DNA of 64,000 nt from Polytrichum commune. Lineage: Eukaryota; Streptophyta; Polytrichopsida; Polytrichales; Polytrichaceae. Made by a program: the position numbers and the translations under genes. The stretch spans positions 52,077,169 to 52,141,168 of the forward strand of contig OX485806.1 in assembly GCA_950295325.1 (NCBI GenBank). The letters are read 5' to 3'. Positions 35,251 through 47,255 of this stretch are shown here, piece by piece. The notes beneath the pieces are model-generated. The model was not told the origin of the DNA. It did no database searches and saw nothing but the letters and a program-made list of their open reading frames with translations. Each line of letters begins with the position of its first letter. Within the stretch, counting starts at the first letter, position 1.

Positions 35251-36500
35251 GCAGGACAATTTGCTAGTTGACTACATTGGCTGATAACTTTAGTGGCACT
35301 TGTAAGTTACACCTAATTGAACCAAATTTGACTTTGTGTTGACTTTTTGATGTACGTATATCTATGATTGTGAAATCCAATTTTTAATCTCAATTTTTTA
35401 TGGGAGATTGCTAGTGAATATGATCATAAACAAGAGTTGAACCTTAATTTTGGTTTGGATAATTTTTGTTGTTGTTGGAGACTCTTCATTGGAAGTAAGT
35501 GTGCTCCTCAAGCAAAATTTTATTATTGTACACTATTGTTCTCCCTCTTCAGTATGACAGGTTTGGAAAACACAAGAAAAAATCATATTATCAAAGTGTC
35601 ATCTTCTCATTAATATGACAAGTTGCATAAAATCGTCGTACTATTGAGGGAATACAAAAACATAAGTAGTATAAGCTTAAAAATATATAAATTGAGTTTA
35701 AGCAATATAGATGGTATGAAATGATAACTTAAAACTCCAAACAAATACAAATATTCTCAAGAACTCTTGAAATAAAAGTCCAAATATCTTTGATGTTGCC
35801 TACCTAAGTTAGCAACTATCATCCTATCTAAGTTCCCTATTAAGTTTTGAAAACTAATAATTTCATTAACACCAAAATATAAAGAGTTCCCTAATAAGAA
35901 ACTAGAAAAAAATGATGCATGATGTTTAGCATCAAGATACTGGTGATACTATATCACCAGTGTATAAGGCAACATACTAAGTAGGAAGCCACTCTAACCC
36001 TAATCATGTCCATTTTACACTAGTAACCCTAATTATCATTAAGTTCCCAAGTAGTTCCCACGTAAAAATGGATGTATTTTAGATGTACATAACATATACA
36101 AAAGGAATTGTAGCATTAACAACCTCTTTAATATTGTTGAGTACAACATTACATCAAGAACAAGCAAGTGGAAGTAGGAAGAGGAACACCGAAATCTCAA
36201 TCTAACATCAAAGACAAGCAAGTGGAAGTAGAAAATGAACACCGAAATTCAAAGGAACGGTCGAAGAATGCACTTCGGAGGCGAAGCAACCTCGACCACG
36301 GTTATAGGGTCCAATATCACGGATATACGAGGAAGTCGCGCGGTTATAGGGTCCCTTACCCACGGCAATGGGTCCCCAGCGGCTTAGTGTAGGAAAACTT
36401 AGAATTTAGAGATAGGGACTATTAGAGTTATCCTTTAACTCATCATGTGTTAGGGATGGAGTTCAACCGGGAGTTATACATCCGACCCTAGTTTGACAAG
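35251..36500. other. AT-rich spacer with a short duplication
   Basis: No gene. Two diverged copies of a roughly 50-bp unit (ACAAGCAAGTGGAAGTAG ... AACACCGAAAT) lie at about 36152-36248. GGTTATAGGGTCC recurs at about 36300 and 36340. Confidence 0.4.
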
Positions 36501-36689
36501 TAACCGTTAATTATGCCTACTCATAGTTGACCAAACAAATAGGTGGTTGACCCTTAAAAACCCAAGGTGAGGCAAGGGCATGGGCCACGGTGGGCCGCCC
36601 GGTTCCCATATTTAGACCCGTGCTAGGTGGCCATGACTTGTGGGTGATGTCATCGGCCGATCTCATCACGTGGGGGTGGCAAGGCCTAA

Positions 36690-37220
36690 ATATGAACATT
36701 TCCAATGGAATATCTGCGTTCCCGATGCAATATCTACGTTCCCGATGGAATATCCGCGTTCCCGATGGAATGTCTGCGTTCCCAATATGAAAATAGCGTT
36801 TCCATATATATTTTTTAGTATTCCCGCTAGCTTTTGGGCGTTCCCACATGAATATGCACCGTTCCCATTGATTTTTAAGTGTTCCCAATGATTTTTCGGC
36901 GTTCCCAATGGTTTTTTGGTATTCTTCATTGCAAAATCAACATTACCAATGACTTTAGAACGTTCCCAATGATTTTTTGGCGTTCCCGCATGTCAAAGTC
37001 CACGTTCCTAGTGATATCTCTATGTTCTCACATAACGTAGCCTACAAGATAAAGTTTCGAACGAATCAAACGGGCTCCCGATGATAAAATCGGCGTTCTC
37101 ACTTATATATGAACGTTCTCACATGATAAATCATAATAAATAAAATTACATATATTTTAAACGGGTTCCCGATGTTAGATTAAACGTTCTCTTTGCCGTA
37201 TCAACGTTCTTACATGATTT
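36690..37220. repeat. CGTTCCCRATG minisatellite, about 20-22 bp spacing
   Basis: CGTTCCC followed by RATG recurs from about 36695 to 36780 at roughly 20-22 bp, then more loosely (CGTTCCC or CGTTCTC) to about 37210. The unit is close to 21 bp, so all frames stay open and produce repetitive ORFs on both strands that I do not consider genes. Confidence 0.65.
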
Positions 37221-37770
37221 AGCCGATAAACAAATATCCTCGCACTTTAAAAATTCACAATGGGGGCATTAACGATTGGGATACTATTAATGAGTGTCTA
37301 ACAATTAGGGTACTAAAGTATATAACTTTACATAATTGGTGTGCTTAGATTTGTATTGTAGAGCATATGGGTTTAGGCCTATATTTAATAATATAGAATG
37401 AATACACCGACAAAGTCTATTAAGAAGAAATAAAAATTATCTAAGATATCATTTTGATTCCTTAACGGACATTTATGGTTGTTGATATTATTGTTCATCT
37501 TAGAATTAAAGAACGAAAATGATAACAAAATATAATTGACATGATCCCAATTTTACACTTATAGAATTAATAGAACTAAAAATGTAGTACATACCAATTG
37601 TATGACTTTACATATAATAGCAAACATGACCAACATTACACAAAAACATGTCTATATGAAATAAGAACGTTTAGAATTACAATTGAATAAAATAAAATAA
37701 AATAATGGATACATGACTCTTACACCTAAATACTAGAATGAAAAACAAAAAATTCATCTCTTATGCGATA
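37221..37770. other. AT-rich spacer
   Basis: Nothing recognised. Confidence 0.4.
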
Positions 37771-38370
37771 TAGTCTTTGATTCTTTTGTTTCAAAAGTAG
37801 TACCCCAATCGTGACTGGTCTTAATGATAAATTATCATTTTTTCTATGGATTTGGGTTTTTTGGGTTGGGATGCGTTTCCCACTAGTGGTTGCGAATTAT
37901 TGGTCACTTTAATGATCTATCTATTTATCTATTTTATAAATTTTTATTATATATTAGTAAATCATAACAAACATCGAGATCTAATGCAACATAATCTTTA
38001 ATTCTTTTGTTCTAAAAGTAATACCCCAATCGTGAATGGTCTTGATGATAAAGTAATCATTTTTCCTATAGATTTTGGATTTTGGATTGGGATACGTTTC
38101 TCTCTAGTGGTTATGAATTATTGGTCACTAGATAAACTTGATGACCTATCTACTTATTTATTTTACAAATTTTAATTGAATATTAGTAAATCATAACAAA
38201 CATCGAGATCTAATCTGACATAGTCTTTAATTCTTTTATTCTAAAAGTGGCACCCCAATTGTGAATGGTCTTAATGATAAAATCATCATTTTTTAATGGA
38301 TTTAAGATTTAGGGTTGGGATGCGTTCCCCATTAGTGGTTGTGAATTATTGGTCACTTGTGTATTATAAG
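37771..38370. repeat. tandem repeat, 220-230 bp unit, about 2.6 copies
   Basis: TTCTTTTRTTYYAAAAGTRR followed by CACCCCAAT or TACCCCAAT recurs at about 37780, 38000 and 38232, each followed by 'gaatggtctta/gatgataaa' and 'attattggtcac'. It lies directly upstream of the Harbinger transposase and may belong to that element. Confidence 0.65.
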
Positions 38371-38585
38371 TCGGTTGCATATTATTGTTTGCTTGTGTAT
38401 TATTGGTCCCCTCGTATATGTAGTTGCAAAATTCAATAATTAAAATATTCCCATTATACAAGTACGTATGTTGCCTCGCACCATATAAATGTGATGAACT
38501 TTGTGATTGCAGATACATTCTCACTTGCAATTTTTGTTGTATATATAGTCTTAGATATTCTTCTATCTCTATTAGGTTTATAGAT

Positions 38586-39790
38586 ATGAATACATCCTCC
38601 GCAAATAATGATGAGAGTTCTTTATCTGAGTCTAGTACACAATCCTCTTCCAATTCATCTAGTAGTGACGAAGATATGATTCAGGGGTTGGATCAAGAGT
38701 CGTTCATATTTTTGCAACTCGCACTCGTAGCAACTTTTAACTCGTCCGAATACTTCAATACAAATGAGATGGAGGTAGGAGGCCAGCCTTCTGCGAATAC
38801 TGCAGAAGGTGTTCGGGATGAATTAGCTAGTGCGAGGGCAACTCCAGCACAATTCAAGAATCTTACAAACTTCACGCTTGATGAGTTTGAAGATTTGTGT
38901 CTAGATGTGTGCCCAACTATTGCTGCGCACGCACGTACCACTGGTGAGCTAAGGGGTGCCGGTGGGCGGCCCTATAAACTCACTCCTCAACAACGAATTC
39001 TATCTTTTCTTATGTTTTTGAAGCACGACAACACATCAATGTTAGATGCGTTCCATTGGAATTGGTCCAAGAGTGCTTTGAACGACGACGCTATATTTGT
39101 TGCTTCTTGTGTTAATGAGGCCCTTCAACATGAAATAGAGTGGCCTGATAGTTATGAGCGAGAAGTGTTAGGTCAACAACATCCTGCTTTTGAGGGTTGC
39201 ATAGGGTTTATAGATGGCACTTTGGTTAAGATTCGCCGTCCTTATCGAGACCCAAACCACTCACGGTTCTTTAACGGTAGAAAGAAAATTACTCAATCAA
39301 CAACACAGTGGTTGTTGACCACAATGGTTTATTCATATACATCGACCCTGGATATCCTGGATCTTTTCATGATGTGTCCTGCTTGCGTGCATCCTCATTG
39401 GATAGGAACTGAAGAAATTACTTTACGCACACAGACAATTATTTTGAGTATGTTCTGGGTGACCCCGGCTATCAGGGCCGAGACCAATACATTGTGCGAA
39501 GGCTAGGACGTCAAGAGCAAAACTTGCTAGCTGATAATGATGCTATAAATGCTTATAATAAGATGCATGCAGGTTTTAGGGTACGGGTGGAGTGGGGAAT
39601 AGGGGGTCTTAAACGCAAATGGAAAATATTGTTGAAAAGATTTGACTCCACAAAATCCAAGTACATCCCTTTGTTCAAGGCTGCTTGCTATCTTACTAAT
39701 TATTTACACCGACAAAAATTAGACTTCACTTACCATATTGGAGAGCGCAACGATGACGAAGATGAAGATGGTTGGGAGGGTGACCTTTAG
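38586..39790 (+). pseudogene. PIF/Harbinger-type DDE transposase, frameshifted
   Basis: The likely start is the ATG at 38586, opening a Ser/Asn/Asp-rich leader. The catalytic part reads GCIGFIDGTLVKIRRP and NHSRFFNGRKK (first Asp), then shifts by one base near 39300-39312. The continuation reads DPGYPGSFHDVSCLRAS (second Asp), meets a TGA at 39410-39412, and resumes with DNYFEYVLGDPGYQG and VRVEWGIGGLKRKW (catalytic Glu), ending at TAG 39788-39790. This matches the DDE_4 transposases of PIF/Harbinger elements. One frameshift and one nonsense codon make it inactive. The partner gene may be the convergent ORF at 41074-41946. Confidence 0.85.
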
Positions 39791-40083
39791 TGCAATATTG
39801 AACTTTCGGTATCATGGTTATATTTGTATAGATTGAGGGTGTATAATTAGCATATTTGATTCCATACATTTGCAGACTGTGTAATAATTTTCTTCATAAA
39901 TTTGGATTATTTATATCATGCCAAAATTTGGCCATAACCATCATGCAGCCAACAATTTGCATTTTGCAGTCTCATTTAAATTTGCTAAACTTCATGATTA
40001 TGGTCTTTGTTTTCGTTCTTGTTTTATGACTTTATACAATGTTTGTCCTATATGCTCATCACACGATCTCATATGAAAACTTG
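39791..40083. other. 3' flank of the Harbinger transposase
   Basis: Noncoding AT-rich sequence leading into the tandem array. Confidence 0.4.
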
Positions 40084-41060
40084 CATAACCTCATTTCTAG
40101 ACATTCAAAGCCAAAACAACTTATATGCGACTCACATATACACACATTAATCAATGAATGCAAAATCAATATTTATGCAACACATGCAACCTCAAGGCAC
40201 TAAAAAATGTAACATCAGCCTTTATGCGACACATACACCTCAATTTGCCTTAGAAATGCAAAATCAGCCTTTATGTCAAGCATACAACCTCGTATTAATT
40301 AATTTGGTGCAAAATTGTACTTTATGCTACTCTAACATCAAAAAATGATGCTAAAAATGCAAAATCAGCCTTCTTGTGGCCAACATAACCTCATTTCTAG
40401 ACATTCAAAGCCAAAACAACTTATATGCGACTCACATATACACACATTAATCAATGAATGCAAAATCAACATTTATGCAACACATGCAACCTCAAGGCAC
40501 TCAAAAATGTAACATCAGCCTTCATGCAACACATACACCTCAATTTGCCTTAGAAATGCAAAATCAGCCTTTATGTTAAGCATACAACCTCGTATTAAGT
40601 AATTTGGTGCAAAATCGTACTTTATGCTACTCTAACATCAAAAAATGATGCTAAAAATGCAAAATCAGCCTTCTTGTGGCCAACATAACCTCATTTCTAG
40701 ACATTCAAAGCCAAAACAACTTATATGCGACTCACATATACACACATTAATCAATGAATGCAAAATCAACATTTATGCAACACATGCAACCTCAAGGCAC
40801 TCAAAAATGTAACATCAGCCTTCATGCAACACATACACCTCAATTTGCCTTAGAAATGCAAAATCAGCCTTTATGTTAAGCATACAACCTCGTATTAAGT
40901 AATTTGGTGCAAAATCGTACTTTATGCTACTCTAACATCAAAAAATGATGCTAAAAATGCAAAATCAGCCTTCTTGTGGCCAACATAACCTCATTTCTAG
41001 ACATTCAAAGCCAAAACAACTTATATGCAACTCACATATACTCACATTAAATGCAAAATC
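40084..41060. repeat. 300-bp tandem array, about 3.2 copies
   Basis: CATAACCTCATTTCTAGACA starts at 40084, 40384, 40684 and 40984, an exact 300-bp period. Copies 2 and 3 are nearly identical; copy 1 differs more, and copy 4 is cut short where the convergent ORF's 3' end begins. Each unit contains several internal 'aatgcaaaatcagcctttatg' sub-blocks. It fills the gap between two convergent genes. Confidence 0.9.
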
Positions 41061-41073
41061 AGCCTATATGCCT

Positions 41074-41946
41074 CTACCATAAGAGAAGGTTGGTCACTTT
41101 TGACTTGAAGGTTGTCTCCGAAATCACTCCAAGATCACGGGTTTTTTCCAAATTTTTAATCTTTTGCGAAATCTTCTTCTCTTCAACGAAATCTCCCTTA
41201 CGCTTCTCCGACGCTATACGAGCAAGGTTAGCTTGTGCCTTTGTACGTCTCTCCTCCGTTTTTGCAACGAACAATTCTTCTTTGCTAAAATCATTACTCA
41301 AATGATTGGTAATTGCAACAAAACTTCTTGATTGTGCGGACAACATCTCAGCCTTGGTAAGAGGTTTCTCTATGGGAGTTTTGAGATCTTTGGGAAATGA
41401 GCCTCTCACCCCCTTAGAAGAATCTTGGGCACTAGGTGACACCGGTGTCAAGCACTCCAAATCCCCACTTGAAGCACTCAGCGAGCAACGGTCGATAATG
41501 GATTGCCGTCTCTTTAATACATTCTGGGCCGCATGACCATCGGTGCACTTTAATTGCTCCAACACCTCATCGCATTGGAGAGTGACCTTGTTGGAATTGT
41601 CTTCATTGCTAATGCCTGTTTTAATTTCCTTCAAGGCCTCTCTTAAATGATCCTTCAAGGTCTCTTCAACAAAAGGAGAGTCGGTATAATGATCCTTATA
41701 CTCTTTAAACACATCCTTCCACACAAGACTAGGTACAAGCTGGGTTACTTGCTTGCGACCTTTACAATACTTAGCAAAATGAATGTTGTAGGATGCTACT
41801 AGACATGATAAGTGGAGAGAATCCACAATAGGTCTTGATCCCTTCTCCCGCCTAGGAGCCTTCGATGGGCGAGGTGGCAATGACAACCCATTAGCATCCT
41901 CGGCCTCATCTCCATCTTCTTCCAAACGCACCACTATTGGAGCCAT
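41074..41946 (-). CDS. 290-residue ORF, possible Harbinger-associated accessory protein
   Basis: Intact from ATG 41946 to a stop at 41074. An acidic N-terminus (MAPIVVRLEEDGDEAEDANG) is followed by a basic stretch, a Trp-containing helical region (residues about 40-110, with LVWKDVFKEYKDHYTD), a Ser-rich middle and a charged, probably coiled-coil C-terminus (KTEERRTKAQANLARIASEK). PIF/Harbinger elements normally carry a SANT/Myb-like DNA-binding partner beside the transposase. Position and convergent orientation fit that role, but I cannot confirm a SANT fold. It could instead be an unrelated host gene fragment. Confidence 0.5.
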   Translation of the reverse strand: MAPIVVRLEEDGDEAEDANGLSLPPRPSKAPRREKGSRPIVDSLHLSCLVASYNIHFAKYCKGRKQVTQLVPSLVWKDVFKEYKDHYTDSPFVEETLKDHLREALKEIKTGISNEDNSNKVTLQCDEVLEQLKCTDGHAAQNVLKRRQSIIDRCSLSASSGDLECLTPVSPSAQDSSKGVRGSFPKDLKTPIEKPLTKAEMLSAQSRSFVAITNHLSNDFSKEELFVAKTEERRTKAQANLARIASEKRKGDFVEEKKISQKIKNLEKTRDLGVISETTFKSKVTNLLLW

Positions 41947-42077
41947 TGATGCCTACAAAAAACAAGACAAAATGAACGTCTTGCATAAACCTCAACCATA
42001 ATCAAAAACTACACATAGAATTTGGAAGCAAGCAAAGTGCGGTGGACCCTTAAATATATTAGTGCAACCCTTAAGGT

Positions 42078-42860
42078 GCGGTGATCAACTTTGTTTTGTT
42101 TACACTCAATCTTTGTTGGCCACTTGAATCGTCTCAGGAGTTGGCTAATTGCACAACCTAAGGGTTTTGAGCAACTTGAGGATCCGAGGCATTTGAGAAT
42201 TACTTTCTGGTAGCTGGGATGCTCAACCTGTAATGCTCCAGACACAGAAATCTGTGGATTCCTGAAATCTGAAATCAGACGCAATCCCAGGAACCCCGAA
42301 ACACATCCTCACGGCCGCCTGGGGAGAATTACGGGCAAAATCGGCCGAGAACCTAGTGTTTCCAAGTCCAACCGATTACATGTTGACATCTCCGAAATAC
42401 CACCCAAGACCTAACAAGGTTGCGGTGATCAACTTTGTTTTGTTTATACTCAAACTTTGTTGGCCACTTGAATCGTCTCAGGAGTTGGCTAATTGCACAA
42501 CCTAAGGGTTTTGAGCGATTTGAGGATCCGAGGCACTTGAGAATTACTTTCTGGTAGCTGGGATGCTCAACCTGTAATGCTCCAGACATTGAAATCTGTG
42601 GACTCCTGAAATCTGAAATCAGACGCAATCCCAGGAACCCCGGAACACATCCTCACGGCCGCATGGGGAGAATTACGGGCAAAATCGGCCGAGAACCTAG
42701 TGTTTCCAAGTCCAACCGATTACATGTTGACATCTCCGAAATACCACCCAAGACCTAACAAGGTTGCGGTGATCAACTTTGTTTTGTTTATACTCAAACT
42801 TTGTTGGCCACTTGAATCGTCTCAGGAGTTGGCTAATTGCACAACCTAAGGGTTTAGGGT
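42078..42860. repeat. 344-bp tandem repeat, about 2.3 copies
   Basis: GCGGTGATCAACTTTGTTTT starts at 42078, 42422 and 42766, a constant 344-bp spacing, with high identity. Minus-strand ORFs in each unit repeat the same short sequence and end differently at unit borders, so I treat them as by-products. The array begins just upstream of the start of the minus-strand ORF at 41946. Confidence 0.85.
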
Positions 42861-43009
42861 GACTAGCAATCAGAAATCGGCCTTGCAAGGGAATGGGCAA
42901 CAAGCGGGATGTTCATCAAGCAAACCACCCTCTGTCATCACTGGAGTAGGAGATCGCTCAGAAGGTCGGACAAAGTACTTCGGCGATTCGGAGTACTTCG
43001 GTGCCGTCC

Positions 43010-43125
43010 CTCCGCACACGACCCACAGTCCCTCCGCACACGACCCACATTTTGCAGACGACCCACAGTCCCTCCTCCGCACACGATCCACAGTCCCTCC
43101 GGAGTCCGCACACGACCCATAGCAA
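43010..43125. repeat. short repeats based on CACACGACCCACAGTCCCTCC
   Basis: Five imperfect copies of CACACGACCCA with CAGTCCCTCC lie between 43013 and 43123 at irregular 20-35 bp spacing. The surrounding 42860-43320 is GC-richer than average, with overlapping ORFs on both strands that I do not support as genes. Confidence 0.55.
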
Positions 43126-43320
43126 ATGAGCTAGGTGGCGAGGAGCGCAACTCCGACCCCTGCCGTATGCGGAAGCCGGGCTGCGACTGGACCCAGTCTA
43201 AAAACCCTGACGGGCCCGCTCTATTTGATAAACCCATGGTCAAACGCGTTTTGAAGGTCTCCCACACCTTGAAAGGAGTTTGGGTCCGCGTTTTTTTTAG
43301 ATGTTGCTGACGGGCTGACT

Positions 43321-45369
43321 TTTTGGATACCGACGGGTGATTCCCCTAACTCCCCCAACTCAGCAGGTGTTTAGGGAGGTTAGCGGATAACTCTATTATG
43401 TAAGTATAAAAGGGCTTATATGAGGAGTATATAGGGGTATATAGGGATATTATGTAGCATGTAGAACTAGAATTCCATCCCGTTAGTATAAGTATATGGG
43501 ATTTTGTCAAAGACAATTATGAAAGAAGAATATTAAGTAATTACGAGAAGTATAAGGACATATAAGAATATGGTACATTCTACTAGTATGATCATTGGAA
43601 TTTAAATCAATCAATATAAAGATTTGATTGATTCTCAAAAAGGATTTGGAATGTAGCCATGACAAAGATATAGTGGAATCTTAGAAAGACAAACATTAGA
43701 GTGGTAAAACGGTTATAACCGTTTATGATAGATATCATCTACCTATGTCGGAGATAGGTAGTTATCTAGGAAAATGGAGTTAACAACCACTTTAGATATA
43801 GATTTTGGGTTAAGAAGAAAAGACAATATAAAGGGAGTTAATTTAGGAGACTACACCTCATTTTCTACACAACGAAGTTATCACAAATTTGAATGTCAAC
43901 AATACTTGAGTTACTTTTGTATCTCTCCTCTTGGAGCTCTTTTGCAATACATTATCTTTTCCACAAATGTGTGTATGACCTTTTTTTTTTTTTTTCTCAA
44001 ATTGAACTACGAGTTGTCAATTGGTACTTGTGACTTAAGTGATTGATAAAACGAGAAGAGAGTAGGTGTTTTGAGAAAGAACTCAAAGTATTAGTGTGAG
44101 GGTGAGAACAAAGCGCTCAAGAATAGTTGGAGTATCAATGGAACTTTGAGAGGAGTTGTTATGAGTAGTAACGTCAATTGAACGTCGGAATTACAATTAA
44201 CTCTCAAAAGTGGAACTTATCATTGAACTCCTCAAAAGGGAATTATAAATATACATGTGATTGTATGTTGAAGAATTATATGCATGTTATGGACGATTAA
44301 AGTAAAACTTCTTAACGATTACAAACTCCTTCAAAAGAGGAGGAACTTATTATCATAAATTACATAATTGACTTACAAGTATTATGCATATTATATTATA
44401 TAACATATGTTTGAATATCAAATTTATTTTATGATTAACAAGAATGATGAAGACATTAATTTACATCAAAGTTTGAATCTATATGAATGAAGTAATATTG
44501 ATATGAAATAATCTACTTACTACAATTGTTATTGAAACTTCTTTCTTTAAGTTTCTTTGTGAGTTGTTGGATGTCATTACAATTTGAAGGATTATCTATT
44601 CAAAAGAAGATTTCTCTCTCTCTTGAGCAAAACTCAAGAGAGATAGGTTTACTTCTCGTCATTAAGAAACACTTTGTAGTAAAAGTGTTTGTTCTCTTAA
44701 GATACTTTGTGAGTTGTTAGATGTCATTACAAGTGAATGATCAACTATCAAAGAGAAGAGTTCTTTCTCTTGAATAAACCTCAAAGAGTTATAATTATTT
44801 TTATTATTAAAACACTTTGAAGTTAAACGTGACATTGCAAAACAATCAATAATATGTTCATGAAATTATAACTACTATATGCATACGTGTCAAGTTACAA
44901 TATTATAAGTAGTAACACTTGAGCTTAAAAAGGAAGACTCAAGAATATTAGATTTTCTTCATCATTATAAGATTACTATCATTCGTGTGATTGATGTTTA
45001 TGAATTACGAACCTTAAGGATTCATATAACTTATTGAAAACTATATTATTATCGAGGATATTGTTACACCTCTTGAAGCTTTCTTTAAATCTAATGGTTC
45101 TTATTATCAATGATGGCTTACATTAAGAGTAAGAATTAAGATAATGAGATTGTGTTCACTCCAATAATTATATTCATATCATAAGGAGAAGAGAGGGATT
45201 ATTAATTCGAGACCGAACATATTAATGAGGCATGGTAGTTCTCAAGCGAATATAAATTTACATGATGTGCATCGTGAGTCTTCTTAGCTAATTTACAAAG
45301 GAACGACCCACGGCGTCCATCAAATATGACAAACGGATATTCTAAATGTCACATTATTGAGTGTCATTG
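43321..45369. other. AT-rich spacer with hairpins and a roughly 165-bp duplication
   Basis: No gene. 43707-43724 is a perfect 18-bp palindrome, AAACGGTTATAACCGTTT. 43731-43770 forms an imperfect hairpin (CTACCTAT..ATAGGTAG). 44617-44643 is a hairpin with 11-bp arms (TCTCTCTTGAG). A unit with CTTTGTGAGTTGTTRGATGT occurs near 44556 and 44706. The stretch may be decayed LTR sequence; TATAAAAG lies at about 43405. Confidence 0.45.
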
Positions 45370-46422
45370 TAAGGGTTCGGGAGATTTTTGAGCTCAACCA
45401 GCTAAAATCCGCCCCTTCACAACTTCTACAAGTTTTTTCAAGATTTGACCGGTTGCAAACTTGTTGCCATTAATTTGGACCGGCCAATATCTTATTTTTT
45501 TCAAGTGCCGGCTAATTTCCTCTTCATTGTAATGAGAACTGGCCAAAAACTTGGGCATTGATAAGTAAGCCGGTTTTCCAATGTAGCAAAATTATATCTA
45601 CAAACAACATACACCATTCAACAACAATGTCCAAAGAACCTATCAACATACAACAATAATATGTAATGATATCAACATCTAACAACAATGATTGACAATT
45701 CATTACATACAAGAAACAACAATATTGATCAATAATTTATCCATAGCAGGAGTTGAACTTGAAATAACCCATCAATTGGTTGATGGCCATGGATTTACTT
45801 TTCTATCATACCTAAGTCTTAAAACCTCATATTAGATTTGAGGCCATAGCATGATAAAAAAGTAACCTAACATACCATACTATATACAAAAATGAAATTC
45901 ATCAACTGTTAGAGTCAAAATTAGCAATATCATCTTCACCTTCAAGAGGAAAATGCCTTGAAAGGTATCCCTGTGGATGTGAAAACAACCATCTAAACTT
46001 TGTAGAGTTACTCCATAAAGCTATGGCTTCCATTAGTACATTATCAAGATCACCACGAAGATCTTCCATAGACACACGCATAATACATTCTAAACGCTAG
46101 CCGTCAACAATGAAATGTAATAATGAAGCAAAAGCTTTGCTTGTCCACCATTCACCAAATCGCTACAAGCCTACAACGAACACATAACCTAAACCCTAGA
46201 ACCAGATGATATCTGGCCCTAGATGAATCAAATCGGATGCAATCTGCCTAATTCACAATTCATCCGGGTAAAAATCCTCCTCCTCAAAATGGTTGCCGGT
46301 TGAAATCCATTTACTTTTTTAAAAGCACCGGTTTCACATACTCCACTTTCCCAATTCAACCAGACTTTTCACAAAACCAACCGGCCGCCATTACACTAAA
46401 TACCAGTTTTCCCCGGACATTG
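45370..46422. mobile_element. hAT-like non-autonomous element related to the one at 19213
   Basis: Begins TAAGGGTTCGGGAGATTTTTG and, read from the right, starts CAATGTCCGGGGAAAAC. These ends resemble those of the 660-bp element at 19213-19872, and GCCGG-type blocks recur inside both. I could not find a convincing target duplication, so the exact limits are approximate. It ends just before a hAT transposase remnant. Confidence 0.5.
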
Positions 46423-46601
46423 GTTGTAGTCGTATAAAAGAAAGAATTTTGAACTAAAAAGTTTGGTCTCACAAAAATGTGTTGTAATATTGAGGGTGTC
46501 GTACAAACAAGTGTCATATTAACGCGGTTAGACTGTAGTAGTATGTAGAGGAGTTGGGTCCAATTTTGTCTCAAGCTTGGGTGCATTAAGATGGAGGACA
46601 A

Positions 46602-47255
46602 ATGATGATGTTGCATCACGGATGTATTTTTGGTTGGGAGGACACAAGAGAAGAATGCATGATGGGAGCTATGTATGTGCAAGCAATTGTGGATAGCTTG
46701 AACAAAAGAATTTTTGATTTACATGTTTTCAATGCATCAAAACTATTCAATTCAAAGTATTATCCAAGTGATCAAAAAGTTCGTATAACTATGTCATAGC
46801 AATGGTTGGAGAGATCGATCTTAAAATTTAGATTGATGGTGTTTGAAAATAATGCAAGTAGAGCCAAGTTGCTTGAGTTTGTAGAAACTTTGAGGCAAGA
46901 ATGTGAAAACAAATCAGCGTATGAGGCACAACAATTTTGTGGGGACATCAATGAGTGGTATACCAATTGGCCACATCTCATGAAAGTTTGGCAAAAAATA
47001 CTTGTCATTCCCTCAAGTATTTCAATTTGTGAAAGGGGATTTTGAAAACAAAATGCTATTAAGAACCACTTGCAAACTTCATAAAAGTTGGACACTTTGG
47101 ATGCTTTGATGCAAGTATCATTATGCGGGATAGAGGTGGAGAATATGGATTGGAGGGTAGTATTTGAGTTATGTCGCAACATGAAGAATCGGAGAGGTCT
47201 TAGTTTGGTAATGAGCACTCTGATTAGGAAATCCAGGTGGGTGACAAGAGGCTAA
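46602..47255 (+). pseudogene. hAT transposase C-terminal remnant
   Basis: A single frame with three stops (TAG 46797-46799, TGA 47043-47045, TAA 47082-47084). The end reads WPHLMKVWQKILVIPSS, then ICERGF, a stop where Ser is expected, KQNAIKNHLQTS, a stop, and LDTLDALMQVSLCG. This is the hAT C-terminal dimerisation domain (iPxSS-x-ERgFS-x-qN-x-IK). Upstream residues (ECENKSAYEAQQFCGDINEW) fit the region between the catalytic core and the dimerisation domain. Dead copy. Confidence 0.8.

Noticed and set aside
36517-36929. Overlapping ORFs on both strands with 7-residue repeats
   Set aside because: Produced by a roughly 21-bp minisatellite; no domain.
38309-38653. Minus-strand ORF with Asn/Gln-rich end
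   Set aside because: Antisense of the low-complexity leader of the Harbinger transposase.
42009-42903. Three similar minus-strand ORFs
   Set aside because: They are the same reading of each 344-bp tandem unit and stop at unit borders.
42859-43310. GC-rich overlapping ORFs that might be a gene
   Set aside because: Dominated by short CACACGACCCA repeats, with no motif or splice sites.
45362-46430. 8-bp target duplication for the 45370 element
   Set aside because: Flanks TGTCATTG and GTTGTAGT do not match; shifting the ends did not help.
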